DNA of 64,000 nt from Amphibalanus amphitrite (taxonomy: Eukaryota; Arthropoda; Thecostraca; Balanomorpha; Balanidae), in contig NW_024883070.1 of the NCBI RefSeq assembly GCF_019059575.1, forward strand, positions 62,001 through 126,000, given 5' to 3'. Shown here one piece after another: positions 1 through 9,505 of the stretch (position 1 is the stretch's first letter; each line of letters opens with the position of its first letter). The translations under genes were made by a program, and so were the position numbers. Below the pieces are notes generated by a model that saw only the letters and a program-made list of their open reading frames with translations, did no database searches and had not been told where the DNA came from.

Positions 1-170
1 CAAGCACTCACCGCACCCGGCTACGGGCGAGCTCGGCTTACGGGCAATCCCAAATGGGAGATAAAGTTTCCCGTCCAGTCCGGATCAGGGGGTGGCGGCG
101 TGGAGGAAGATTTGAGTTTCCTGAGGATATTTTGAATACAGAAGCTCTTTATGAAACATGAAACATGTAT
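1..170. other. No recognised feature
   Basis: This should be intron 5 of the CYP4 gene. On the minus strand a donor-like GTGAGT occurs near base 8, but the sequence upstream of it does not read as a CYP4 exon. I see no gene here. Confidence 0.4.
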
Positions 171-194
171 TTTATATTATTTTAACGGTCAAAA

Positions 195-432
195 CAGCGG
201 CCGATGTCGGTCCGACGTCGCCCCGACGTCGGCCCGACGTCGGCTGGACCTCAGCAATTGATCTCGGTCCGACGTCGGCCCGACGTCGGCTGGACCTCGG
301 CTGGACGTCGGAACATGCGGGCATATCCGACATCCAGCCGACGTCGAGCCGAGGTTGGACCGACGTCGGCATGCCGATGCCGAGTTGCCGACGTCACCCC
401 GACGTCGGCCGACGTCGGGCCGACGTCGGCAT
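195..432. repeat. Tandem repeat of GACGTCGG palindromes
   Basis: About 240 bp made of CCGACGTCGG and diverged units CCGACGTCGGC / TGGACCTCGG with period near 10-12, in larger blocks of about 50 bp. Every unit contains or once contained the palindrome GACGTC. It lies in intron 5, downstream of the exon 5 donor. It reads open in several frames because it has few A/T-rich codons, not because it codes. Confidence 0.85.
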
Positions 433-454
433 GTTTACTGGGTACTCTCTCGTA

Positions 455-570
455 GCCGTGTTATATGACGTCACTACTCACCTGCAGACGGCCTGCGCAG
501 TGCACGTGTTATACGACGTCATTAATCATTTCTGTCTCTATATTATCAGACGTCACTAGTCACTACTCAC
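455..570 (-). repeat. Partial tandem copies of CYP4 exon 5 end plus donor
   Basis: On the minus strand the true junction reads GCAGGCCGTCTACGA|GTGAGT. A second version, GCAGGCCGTCTGCAG then GTGAGTAGTGACG, lies at about 466-500. The intronic stretch GTGTTATAYGACGTC also occurs twice (about 458-472 and 507-521). The arrangement is a short tandem duplication of the exon-intron junction, about 84-90 bp apart, diverged from the real exon. Confidence 0.7.
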
Positions 571-640
571 TCGTAGACGGCCTGCACATAGTCTGTACGA
601 GCTCCATCCTGAGCCTTGATCTGAACGCCCATCGTGGCTT
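571..640 (-). CDS. CYP4 exon 5
   Basis: A 70-bp exon too short for an ORF scan. It starts TTTCAG|AAGCC at 640, so exon 4's final G plus AA makes Glu. It then reads ATMGVQIKAQDGARTDYVQA and VY, ending GA|GTGAGT at 571 (phase 2). CYP4 proteins have C-E-x-A-M-G-x-x-V-x-A-Q followed by YVxAVYE, so the exon fits residue for residue. A partial second copy of its 3' end plus donor lies downstream at about 466-500. The next exon is not found in bases 1-570 and presumably lies outside the window. Confidence 0.9.
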
Positions 641-1018
641 CTGAAACATAAACGAAATAAATAACTTCAGTGCTATTTAATTGTGAGACTAGAAATACAA
701 CGTCATCGTTTTATTGCCTGTCTCCCTGCTGAAAATGCGATGTATTAGGTACATGCATAAACAAAGTAAGTAAAACATGATCTTGCTTCATGTCTCAGTA
801 CATATCAGGCATCATATCGCATAGTAGAATATCCAGTGCAAAATACACACAATATCTCTGTACATTTACGTGAATTTATGCATCAGTAGGTAATGCATAA
901 CGGATGTGAAATAGCATGCCGCTAGTCATTCATAACCTCATGGAGCCCTCATTGCCCTAGTGCTACGCTAGTCACTAGCATGACCGCTGACCCAAACGTT
1001 CCGTTGTCCACGCCGTAC
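641..1018. other. CYP4 intron 4, no other feature seen
   Basis: AT-rich intron sequence between exon 5 and exon 4. I recognise no transposon or RNA gene. Confidence 0.6.
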
Positions 1019-1201
1019 CGCATATGATATCGAGTGTCGCCTTGGTGATGAATGGGAACACGTTCACGCGCTGGCCGCCAGTGTCCTTCAGCTTTGCCAC
1101 CAGAACCTGCGACTGCTCGTTGAACACGTCCATGAACTGGTCCAGAATGGTGAAGTGGAACGCCGGCGTCAGCATCTTGCGCCGCTTGTGCCACTTGGTG
1201 C
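1019..1201 (-). CDS. CYP4 exon 4: helix C (WxxRR) region
   Basis: A 183-bp exon encoding TKWHKRRKMLTPAFHFTILD, QFMDVFNEQSQVLVAKL and FITKATLDIIC. WxxRR contacts a heme propionate in P450s, and R-K-x-L-T-P-x-F-H-F is a CYP4 hallmark. Acceptor TTTCAG|GCACC at 1201; donor TGCG|GTACGG at 1019. Unlike the other exons present, I saw no tandem copy of its junctions. Intron 3, between this exon and exon 3, is about 5.8 kb, nearly all of it a MITE with a Ty3/gypsy element inside. Confidence 0.93.
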
Positions 1202-1480
1202 CTGAAACCGGATCATTGAGGAGGCTGACATAGCGTCGTATTTTACTATGGTTTTCTTTTGACGTTTTGAGGTATCTAAATGTTTCAATAATCAATGAGT
1301 TGTTAAGCACTGCTTTTTAAAGTGTCTGTCTGTTATTTCGACACCTTTTTTTAAACCCCACATTTGTTCTCCGGTGAATTTCGGACAAGTTGGTTAGAGA
1401 CCTTCAAAAAGGGTACAATCACTCGATTTTTCTCAAGTTTGTCTGTCTTGGCAGATAAAGCAATACCAGAACAGGCCTAC

Positions 1481-1664
1481 TGTGAGACGCGGTAGTAACG
1501 TTCCGGCGTATATTGGTGCTCCGCTCCAACTGACCACCAAGGGACCAGGAACCCAGCCGGCCGGCCGACTGCCGGAGGGCAGGGCACGGCAGTGGCGTCT
1601 CCAGGGACTCAACTCGGGCACACACTGGCACACCACGCGCAATGGAGGCGGGGACACCAGCACA
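1481..1664 (-). repeat. 3' LTR of Ty3/gypsy element 1
   Basis: 184 bp, downstream in the element's orientation and preceded by a G/A-rich polypurine tract. Confidence 0.93.
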
Positions 1665-1816
1665 TCTCCCCTCCCCTCAGGGGTCCCACCTGAGCTCATA
1701 TTACAGCCGTAAGTACCAGCATAACGTAACAACGAAAACAACTTGACAACAAAACAACAACAAAATAACTTAACAAGTGAAAAGAAACATCACGCTGCGC
1801 ACACGCAAGCCTATCA

Positions 1817-4800
1817 TTACATCTCCTCTATCAGACGCCGCGGCCGTCTCCTCGTCCGCGTCGACCGTCGGAGCGGCGGTTCCTCGGCGAGACGGGACGT
1901 CCCCTGAAGCGGCTGTCGGCCTCCGCTGGGCACCTCGGCGCGACGCTGCCCGGTCGGACCTGAGTTGTCCGATGCACCGCTCCTCTCCGCTAGACACGGT
2001 TCAACAACAGCATACCTCCGGCGAAGGTGGCACCGGTTGCGGTCTACACTGCCGCCATCGTCAAACCGCACACGATACCTCCGGAACGGTAGGACGTCAG
2101 TCACTGTGCCGCACCTCTCCCACCGGCGGGTGAGGACGTCTTGCACCCGTACATGGGTTCCGACTGGGAACTCGGGGAGATCCCGTGCTCGGCTGTCGTA
2201 GCGCTCCTTAGTTTTACGACGGCACTCCTCCCGTCGGTCAGCGAACTCCTCAGGGGGCTGCCGTTTGTAGAGATCAGGGTGTGATGGCAGAGTGTCTCTG
2301 ATCGGTCGTCCGTACACGAGCTGAGCTGGCGACACTCCGCAGCTACCGGGCGTGTTCCAGTGTTGGAGGATCCCTCTCGTCCAGGCGTCCTCGTCCAGTC
2401 TGCACCTGCGAAAGTCCCAGCACCTTCTCAATAGCTTTTTAGCAGCCTTCACTCCAGACTCGGCGAGCCCATTAGATTGTGGATAGTGGGGAGATGATGT
2501 GTGGTGACTGATGCCCCACTTTCTGAGAAAACTTCGGAACTGATATGATGTGAATTCAGTGCCCCCGTCACTCCACAGTGCCTCGGGAACCCCGATTTGT
2601 CGGAAGACATTTAGCAATGCAGACATGACTTTGGTTGTGCCCGAGTGTAAGCCGAGGTATGCTACATGACGCCATCCAGAAAACCCATCCACAACAACAA
2701 GATATTTACCTCCAGCGTGACTTCCAATGTCGACAGTCAGATGCTGAAAGGGTCGTCCTGGAAGCTCGTGCTGGATCAGCGTCTCCCGCTGTTGGGAGGG
2801 GAGCTCACTCTGACAGCGGTCGCACGACTTTGTGACGTGATCGACGTCAGCATTCATTCCTGGCCAGTAGACGATCTGTCTTGCTCTGGAAATTGTCCTT
2901 TCTCTCCCCAGGTGCCCCGCGTGGAGTGTCGCGAGCGTTCTCTTCCGCAGGGATGGGGGTATAACGACCCTGCATCCACAAAGAACGATTCCATCGTCCA
3001 CTGTCAGGCGATCTCGAACTGGCCAGTACCTTTTGACGGCTTCTGGAACCTCTGATTTACTGTCAGGGAAGCCGTTCCGAATGACTTCTGCCAGTAGCTG
3101 GAACTCGTGGTCCGCAGCAGCAGCCTCCCGGACCTCTTTGAGACTGATGTCGACGTCATGGGCCTGGAGTTCACTGATGACGATAGACTGGATGCAGGAA
3201 GTCGTTGCATCCTCTCCACACTCGTCGTCTTCGTTTGGGTGCTCGATCGGGTTCCTAGACAGGGCGTCTGCAGCGCTGTGCTGGGAGGCCGGTACCCATC
3301 TTGCTGAGATTGTCCCAAACTCGCTCATCCGTAACTTGAGACGCTGCAGCCTTGGATTTTCAATTTCGTCTAGCGTCTTGCTATTGAGGATTGGTACGAG
3401 AGGACGATGATCCGTGATTACTTCGATGCTCGGAAGTCCTCCGATGAACAGGCGGCACTTCTGTAGGCCCCAGCATACAGCGAGCGCCTCAAGCTCGATG
3501 GTCGCGTACCGCGTTTCGGCATCACTGAGGAAGCGTGATCCAGCTTGGATGACGTGCCATCGCCCATCCTTGTCAGCTTGTCGCAGAACAAAGCCCAGAC
3601 CCTTCTTGCGACTCGCGTCGGTTGCGAGCATCGTCGGCCTGGTGGGGTCGAAGAAGCCGAGAGTCGGCACCGAAGCAAGGTGTTCCTTCGCTCTCTCGAA
3701 CGCCCGCTGATGGTGCTCTTCCCACAGGAAGGTGGTTCTTGGACTCAGAAGAGAACGAAGCGGCTCCATTAGCTCTGCTACACTGTCGGTAAATGGGGAC
3801 AGCTGGTTGATGAGTCCGAAGAATCCGCGTAAGTCAGAGATGTTACGCGGAGTCGGGAACGCAGATAGAGCTTGAGTCAGTTGCGGGTTTGGCTTGTACC
3901 CCTCTTGTGTCACAATGAAGCCGGCGAACTTTGCGGAGCGTTGAGCCAGTTGGAGCTTCCCCAGGTTGAGGGAAATGCCTCGTTCCTCGCATCGAGACAG
4001 AAACCCCCGAACGTGCTGGATGTGCTCTTCCAGTGTGCTGCTGAAGATGATGACGTCATCTACCACTTTCCGGTAGTTATCGGGCATTCCCTGCAGTGCC
4101 TCGTCCATCCTCCGGTTGTAATGCTCGGAGATCGACGAGACACCATACGGGGCGCGTTTGAAGGCAAATCTCCCGAACGGTGTGATGAAAGTTGTCAGTA
4201 ACCTGCTTTCTTCCGCAAGCGGGCACTGGTGGTATCCCTTGGCAGCATCAACCACTGTGAACCATTTGGCCCTCTTTCCGACAATGGATGCTACTTCTTC
4301 TGCTGGAGTCGGTGATTGATAGCGTTCTCGACGGATGTGTTTGTTCAGCATCGAAAGATCCACGCAAAGCCGGATGCCGCCTCCCTTTTTAGCGCTGACA
4401 ACGATCGGTGCGCACCAGTCAGTCGGAGTCGTCACCGGGAAGATGATGTCTTGGTCCTCAAGCCGTTTCAGCTCCTCTTTCAGTGGGTCACGATACGACA
4501 GTGGTACCCGTCGTGGCGCGGTGACGCAGAATGGCACCGCATCTTCACGGAGATGGATCTTGTACTCCTCTCCTGGCATGCACCGAATGTTGCCATCAAA
4601 CACAGTGGGGAATTCCTGCACGAGGTCTGGGATCTTCGTGGCACATTGCTCCTCTCGGTGCTCAGGAGCGGCTATCTGACCGTTGGTCGTACAGTGAGTG
4701 CTCGGAGTTAGTGTCTCTTCCCTGACCTGGGATGTAGATGGCGGTGCAGCTTGGCGACAGCGCGGTGCGGATTCCGTCCGCACAGATGTCGCCACAAAGC

Positions 4801-6481
4801 GGTCGGGTTGCGTTGTAGATGGCGCTGGCGTGGCCGTGCCGCGCGGCCCTCCGGTCGAGCTTGCTTGATCTTCAAAGACCGGGGTAGCAGTCGTACTGCT
4901 GTCGTCTGGAGCTGCCGGGTGTCTCGAACCAGCGCTGTTAACGTAGGGCGTCGAGGTCGCGCTGTTCATTTGACGCGGGTAGTCCTTTGGAATAATGTTT
5001 AACCGGCGGGTGGTCCTCCATGACATCAGCAGACCCGTGACGCGCGGAAGAATGTGTATGTCGTCATCAACCGTGACGTCACCCAGGGTGATACGAACGG
5101 GAAGAACGCCGATAGACTTGACGGTGGCTCCGTCAGCTGCTTTCGGGTGTTCGTTGGGCGGTTGAAGGTTCTCAGGGAACTCATTCATGTCGTCCAGGAA
5201 CTGGATACCTCCAACACTGATGTCCGCTCCGGTGTCGGGCAGCGCGTCCACATCAGCAGAGTAGTACGCCTCTACGCGTACCCGCACCCTCGGGGCACCC
5301 TGTACCGATGCAGACGCGATGATAGCCGATGTGCTGGGGCTTCGGCGGTCCACGTGATTCGCCGTTTCATCATCCCGCCGGAAACGGACTCGGCCGTACC
5401 CGTCTGGAGACTGCCGTTGGCGACTACGAGAGGCGCGACGATCCCCTGTCGTTGCACGGTGCCGATCGCGGGGAGATGGTGACCGGTACACCTCTCGGGG
5501 CGGCGACGACATGTGCCGACCTCTCGGAGACTGAGGCCGGTCTCGCGGCGGAGATGACAGGCACCGATCACGGAGCGGTGGGGACCGATACCGATCCCGG
5601 GCCGGCGGGGATCGGTACCGTCCGTACGACCCCTCGCGGCTCCGCCGGCCGTCGGTCCTCGACCGGCACACAGCTGCGAAGTGGTCCGGTCCCCGGCAGG
5701 CCCGACACCGCAGCCCGCGGGCGGGGTACTGCTGGCCGGGTCGGTGCGTCCGCCGACCGCAGCCAGTGCAGGCGGCCGGACCGCCACCGGTCCGGGGCGA
5801 CCACACCTGCAGGGCCGACGGGCCGTCCGCAGTGCCGCCGTGCAGCTCCCGTGCGTCGCGAGATGCCGCCTCCTGCGCCCTGCAAACAGTAACAGTGGCC
5901 GACAGAGACAGGTCCGGTGTTGCACACAGACATCGAACGGTCTCTGCAGACCTCAGACCCATAATGATTCTATCCCTTATAAGCGAATCGCGACATTCAG
6001 TGCAAAAATTGCAGCTGCGGGCGAGTTCTCTAAGGGACGTTAAAAAGTCATCAAAGGATTCGCCCTGTTCCTGTACACGTTCGTTGAACTTTTTGCGCTC
6101 AACGACCTCATTGATTTGGCCGTTCGCGTATTTCTCTAGAGCCTCGATGGACTTTCTCACGTCAGTACGATCGGGTCCACTTAGCTCCAGGTTCCGAAGC
6201 ACTCTGATTGTGTCGTCCGTGAGGCAGTCTCGGAGAGCGGCTATCTGGATGCGGGGCTCTGCCCGCTCCAGACCAGACAACAGCACATAATCTTCCCATC
6301 GCTCTCGCCAGACGTGAAATAACTCGCCTCGGTCGCTGGCGATGTCCAGCCTGTCCGGTCGCGCGTGCCGGCCGGCCCACGTCGGGCCAGCTCCTGCAGC
6401 TGGAGCCACGACACCACTCCGCGAAACGTCCACAGTCTCACCGTTATGAGACATCGCCGTCACTCGTCGGTTCCGCAACAC
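1817..6481 (-). CDS. Gag-Pol polyprotein of Ty3/gypsy element 1
   Basis: A single frame of about 1,550 codons. The Gag part has a capsid-like helical region followed by an arginine-rich region and cysteine/histidine clusters of the nucleocapsid type. Then come an aspartic protease with the DTGA signature, a reverse transcriptase, an RNase H, and an integrase with the HHCC zinc region and catalytic core, followed by a basic tail. Gag and Pol appear fused in one frame, as in several animal Ty3/gypsy lineages. The internal methionine before SHNGETV is a likely start. No envelope gene is seen. Confidence 0.92.
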   Translation of the reverse strand: MLRNRRVTAMSHNGETVDVSRSGVVAPAAGAGPTWAGRHARPDRLDIASDRGELFHVWRERWEDYVLLSGLERAEPRIQIAALRDCLTDDTIRVLRNLELSGPDRTDVRKSIEALEKYANGQINEVVERKKFNERVQEQGESFDDFLTSLRELARSCNFCTECRDSLIRDRIIMGLRSAETVRCLCATPDLSLSATVTVCRAQEAASRDARELHGGTADGPSALQVWSPRTGGGPAACTGCGRRTHRPGQQYPARGLRCRACRGPDHFAAVCRSRTDGRRSREGSYGRYRSPPARDRYRSPPLRDRCLSSPPRDRPQSPRGRHMSSPPREVYRSPSPRDRHRATTGDRRASRSRQRQSPDGYGRVRFRRDDETANHVDRRSPSTSAIIASASVQGAPRVRVRVEAYYSADVDALPDTGADISVGGIQFLDDMNEFPENLQPPNEHPKAADGATVKSIGVLPVRITLGDVTVDDDIHILPRVTGLLMSWRTTRRLNIIPKDYPRQMNSATSTPYVNSAGSRHPAAPDDSSTTATPVFEDQASSTGGPRGTATPAPSTTQPDRFVATSVRTESAPRCRQAAPPSTSQVREETLTPSTHCTTNGQIAAPEHREEQCATKIPDLVQEFPTVFDGNIRCMPGEEYKIHLREDAVPFCVTAPRRVPLSYRDPLKEELKRLEDQDIIFPVTTPTDWCAPIVVSAKKGGGIRLCVDLSMLNKHIRRERYQSPTPAEEVASIVGKRAKWFTVVDAAKGYHQCPLAEESRLLTTFITPFGRFAFKRAPYGVSSISEHYNRRMDEALQGMPDNYRKVVDDVIIFSSTLEEHIQHVRGFLSRCEERGISLNLGKLQLAQRSAKFAGFIVTQEGYKPNPQLTQALSAFPTPRNISDLRGFFGLINQLSPFTDSVAELMEPLRSLLSPRTTFLWEEHHQRAFERAKEHLASVPTLGFFDPTRPTMLATDASRKKGLGFVLRQADKDGRWHVIQAGSRFLSDAETRYATIELEALAVCWGLQKCRLFIGGLPSIEVITDHRPLVPILNSKTLDEIENPRLQRLKLRMSEFGTISARWVPASQHSAADALSRNPIEHPNEDDECGEDATTSCIQSIVISELQAHDVDISLKEVREAAAADHEFQLLAEVIRNGFPDSKSEVPEAVKRYWPVRDRLTVDDGIVLCGCRVVIPPSLRKRTLATLHAGHLGRERTISRARQIVYWPGMNADVDHVTKSCDRCQSELPSQQRETLIQHELPGRPFQHLTVDIGSHAGGKYLVVVDGFSGWRHVAYLGLHSGTTKVMSALLNVFRQIGVPEALWSDGGTEFTSYQFRSFLRKWGISHHTSSPHYPQSNGLAESGVKAAKKLLRRCWDFRRCRLDEDAWTRGILQHWNTPGSCGVSPAQLVYGRPIRDTLPSHPDLYKRQPPEEFADRREECRRKTKERYDSRARDLPEFPVGTHVRVQDVLTRRWERCGTVTDVLPFRRYRVRFDDGGSVDRNRCHLRRRYAVVEPCLAERSGASDNSGPTGQRRAEVPSGGRQPLQGTSRLAEEPPLRRSTRTRRRPRRLIEEM

Positions 6482-6524
6482 TTATCACTTAACACCGCGG
6501 TTCACTACCCTGCCGGCTGCGCCA

Positions 6525-6708
6525 TGTGAGACGCGGTAGTAACGTTCCGGCGTATATTGGTGCTCCGCTCCAACTGACCACCAAGGGACCAGGAACCCAG
6601 CCGGCCGGCCGACTGCCGGAGGGCAGGGCACGGCAGTGGCGTCTCCAGGGACTCAACTCGGGCACACACTGGCACACCACGCGCAATGGAGGCGGGGACA
6701 CCAGCACA
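6525..6708 (-). repeat. 5' LTR of Ty3/gypsy element 1
   Basis: 184 bp, matching 1481-1664 by eye over the full length, with TG...CA ends. It is upstream in the element's own orientation. Confidence 0.93.
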
Positions 6709-6842
6709 CTACGAACACACATATTTGATCAGGATCGGACGATTGGACACTTTTAAAAGAAGATCTTTCGTGCCTCCCGGAAATTCACGGGAGAGCAGAT
6801 GTGGGGTTTAAAAAAGGTGTCGATTTATCGGTATCGGTTGCC

Positions 6843-6998
6843 TATGTATCGGTTGTCATAGTTACCCGTGCTGGTGACCAGTCCGGAGTATATATTGCAC
6901 AGTTTGTTTATCGGTTGCCATAGTTACCAGTGCTGGTGGGCAGACCGGAGTCTATATTGCACAGTTTGTTGATTGGTTGCCATAGTTATTAGTTACCG
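6843..6998 (-). repeat. Tandem copies of CYP4 exon 3 end plus donor
   Basis: Three versions of one junction follow each other at a spacing of 62-69 bp. The real one ends CTCACCAGCACCG|GTAACT at 6997. The copies are CCCACCAGCACTGGTAACTA (around 6930) and GTCACCAGCACGGGTAACTA (around 6868). Each is followed by the intronic TATGGCAACCRAT. So both the last exon bases and the donor are repeated inside intron 3. Confidence 0.85.
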
Positions 6999-7087
6999 GT
7001 GCTGGTGAGCAGGCCGGTGCCCAGCCACGGCTCCAGTGACTCGTACTCCTCTCCTTTCTGGATATGCTGGTTACTGCTGAAAATCAC
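6997..7087 (-). CDS. CYP4 exon 3
   Basis: A 91-bp exon with 30 codons plus one base, reading [20 protein letters not shown] then [13 protein letters not shown]4 proteins have S-x-x-x-I-x-K followed by the highly conserved PWLGxGLLxSxGxKW. Acceptor TTTGCAG|GTG at 7087; donor ACCG|GTAACT at 6997. The split glycine codon (G|GC) is completed by exon 4, rebuilding TSTGTKWHKRR exactly as the family requires. The last part of the exon and its donor recur twice just downstream (6843-6998). Confidence 0.92.
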
Positions 7088-7273
7088 CTGCAAATCGAGC
7101 AATATGATACGAGCCTGTTAGTAAGTAAACTGTTACAGCGCCATATGAACAGCAACCCCGGTTCACTAATCACAGCTTCAGTGGGTGCTGACTGACAGGC
7201 CGTAGCCTCTTGAACACGTTTCTTGAGCTTGGCATGATGCTTCAGCAAGCTTGTGATTCATGTTTCATTATAG
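7088..7273. other. CYP4 intron 2, 3' end
   Basis: Unique-looking sequence leading to the exon 3 acceptor. No other feature is seen. Confidence 0.5.
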
Positions 7274-8447
7274 CCCGCGCCCCACTGGGGGGGGGGCTAT
7301 TTATAGCCCCCCTCCCGTTTCTCTGCAATAACTTCCAAACCGCTTGACGTATCGACGCCAAACTTTCAGTACCTTCGGCTGCATCAATTTGACACCTTGT
7401 GTCAAAATTTGAACTTCGTACCTACCATAGGTCGGCCGGAAATGACTTCAGAGTGACGTCATGTTCGGCCGATTTCGACGCAAAACATTGAACCACGGCA
7501 ATCGCTCCCAAGAGCTCAGTTTTTAAGCTAGCTCCAATTTCTTTGCATGAGAGGACTCAGAATAGACCGCGCTATCAAACTGCTATCTCGGATTTTCGAA
7601 ATTTTGAAAATTTCGAAAATGTTATATAATAAAATTCAAAATTTATATTTTTATTTTTTTTGACTTTTCGAAAAAAAAAAACAGGAAAATATATATGTGA
7701 TAGAACGCATTATTATGACTAACTCTAGTAAGTTTTAGCTAAATATCTTGAAAAATGGCCAAGTTATACGCATTATTGCAAAAAATTAACAATTATTAAT
7801 TTTTCAAATCAATTTTCAGCACGAATTTGACATCGTACGCCAATATAAATAGCACCATCGTGCTCCTGAGCTCAAACTGCATCCAATAGACACCTTTTTT
7901 GTTGAAACATTTTTACTTCAAAATTTGACCTTTTTTAGGTGAAAGTGACCTGACCTAAGCTAAATTTGACTCAAAATGACCTCGAATGACACCGACGACA
8001 TCAAATTCGAAATTTTTGGCCTAAATGGACCATAAAACATGTGTCACGTGACCGACGGATGATATAATATTTTCGTGACCTGTGATGACCTGACCTTGAC
8101 CTGAACATCAAAGTACAAGTTTGGTACCCTCAGAGTATCTAGAGCATCTGTTCACGAGTGTGTGAACCAAAAATGAACCTGATCTGACTTGTAAGACGGC
8201 GGCCAGAGCCCAAAACGTGAAGAAGCCAAAATGCTAATAATTTTTACTTTGACCTGACCTGTAACGTCATCGGTGACCTCGAGGTCACTGAAATTAGGTT
8301 TCGCTTGACAGTTTTTCCGGGGCTATCAGACGCCGTTTGAATTTTGACGATCGGCCCAGTAGTTTCGGAGTTAGGAGGGGGGCTATGAATAGCCCCCCCC
8401 CCCCCCCCAGTAGGGCGTGTTATACGCAGACCCCAGTGGGGCGCGGG
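7274..8447. mobile_element. TTAA-type MITE, copy A
   Basis: Termini CCCGCGCCCCACTGGGG (7274) and its exact inverse (ends 8447). G-run/C-run hairpins lie just inside both ends: GGGGGGGGGCTATT with TAGCCCCCC on the left and GGGGGGCTATGAATAGCCC on the right. The right end carries the terminus twice (CCCAGTAGGGCGTG, then CCCCAGTGGGGCGCGGG). The interior has many TGACCTGACC-type motifs and no coding capacity. The flanks (ATAG and GATT) do not show a clean TTAA. Confidence 0.8.
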
Positions 8448-8581
8448 GATTAGTGCTTAGCGGCATTATTATTTTGGATTACATCTGCCTAGAAGTGAAA
8501 ATGATGTGTGAGTTTCACAAATCTCCATTACTTAAACTTAAGCATTGCCTTCATGTTGTGCTTTATCTGTTCGATCCTTAA

Positions 8582-9501
8582 CCCGGCAGTTGCTGGGGTA
8601 TTTCGCCACCCACCGTTTGCTGGGGGGGGGGGGGCGTTAAACGCCCCCAGCCGATAACTCGAGAACCAATAGGCGCAGCGAAACGCACGAGGCGGCAAAC
8701 GAAAGAGCGCGACGAGACACTTCAGATGAGTACTTTAAAGTTGAATTTTGAGGTCACAGGTCGGGTCAAGGTCAGGTCAAACACCTGAAATCGGGCTTTC
8801 AGTAGCATGGACTTCAGGACTTTGCAATGGGCGCCTCTCGTCATAAACTCTGTCAAAACGGTGCACAATCCATCATATAAGGCCTACAAGAGTGTCAGCT
8901 CCATGTAGGGGTCAGTCAATCATAGGTCAGGGTCAAGGTCAGGTCAACCGGGTAGGCACATATCCCCGAAAATCGAAACTGATATTCGCAGCCTGTGACA
9001 CATGTTTTATGTGTAATTTGGGGCGTAGAACACGATGGTGACATTCATTTTATCATATGTGTACGTGTTTGGCTCAAAAAGTTCAATTTAAGAAATGCAT
9101 GAATCATGGTCGTGAAGTAGTCACGAAAAATTGCCAAGATTCAGTTCAAGATTATGGAAAATGCGAAACGATAATCAATAATCGAAGATAGCCATTTGAT
9201 TGATCATGGTATTGGCAGTCTAATGGCGTTTACGGCATGTCTGTATCTCTATTCTGTGATTTTATATGATTTTTTGAACATATGCCGTTTTTGGTCGAAA
9301 ACTCAGAAATCATGACGTCACTAAAACCTCGATATCTCAAAAAATTTCCGACCGATTTTTTTGAAACTTTGTCACGATAAATTTCAATCAATTCCCTACA
9401 GGTACCCAAAATTTGGTGCGCCTGCGGCGCGCCGTTTTTATGCTATGGCCCGGCGAAAAAAGTGGGGGCGTTTAACGCCCCCCCCCCCAGCAACTCGCGG
9501 G
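8582..9501. mobile_element. TTAA-type MITE, copy B
   Basis: Flanked by TTAA on both sides (8578-8581 and 9502-9505). Left terminus CCCGGCAGTTGCTGGGG; right terminus, inverted, CCCGCGAGTTGCTGGGG. The left end carries the terminus twice. Subterminal hairpins GGGGGCGTTAAACGCCCCC and GGGGGCGTTTAACGCCCCC lie at either end. It shares its right TTAA with copy C, so one inserted at the edge of the other. Confidence 0.85.
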
Positions 9502-9505
9502 TTAA

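Larger units (their letters stand above)
1481..6708 (-). mobile_element. Ty3/gypsy LTR retrotransposon, looks whole
   Basis: A 5.2-kb LTR element on the minus strand. It has 184-bp LTRs at 1481-1664 and 6525-6708 that begin TGTGAGACGC and end AGCACA, and a 4-bp target duplication CTAC (1477-1480 and 6709-6712). A purine tract lies next to the 3' LTR (minus strand just above 1664). One gag-pol reading frame fills the interior. The order protease, RT, RNase H, integrase is that of Ty3/gypsy. The LTRs look identical by eye, so insertion was recent in evolutionary terms. It sits inside a MITE within CYP4 intron 3, in the same transcriptional sense as the gene. Confidence 0.95.
1338..6823. mobile_element. 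256-bp MITE, copy 1, interrupted by a Ty3/gypsy element
   Basis: The two parts, 1338-1480 and 6709-6823, together match the uninterrupted copy at 21914-22169 in reverse orientation. The termini are TCGACACCTTTTTTTAAACC and its inverse, and the TIR extends about 28 bp through CCCCACAT. The insertion that splits it is exactly the LTR element plus a 4-bp target duplication CTAC. The superfamily is not clear; the host duplication at its own ends is short or degraded. Confidence 0.88.

Noticed and set aside
1-60. Possible CYP4 exon 6 with a GTGAGT donor near base 8 on the minus strand
   Set aside because: The translated sequence upstream of that donor has stops or no CYP4 similarity.
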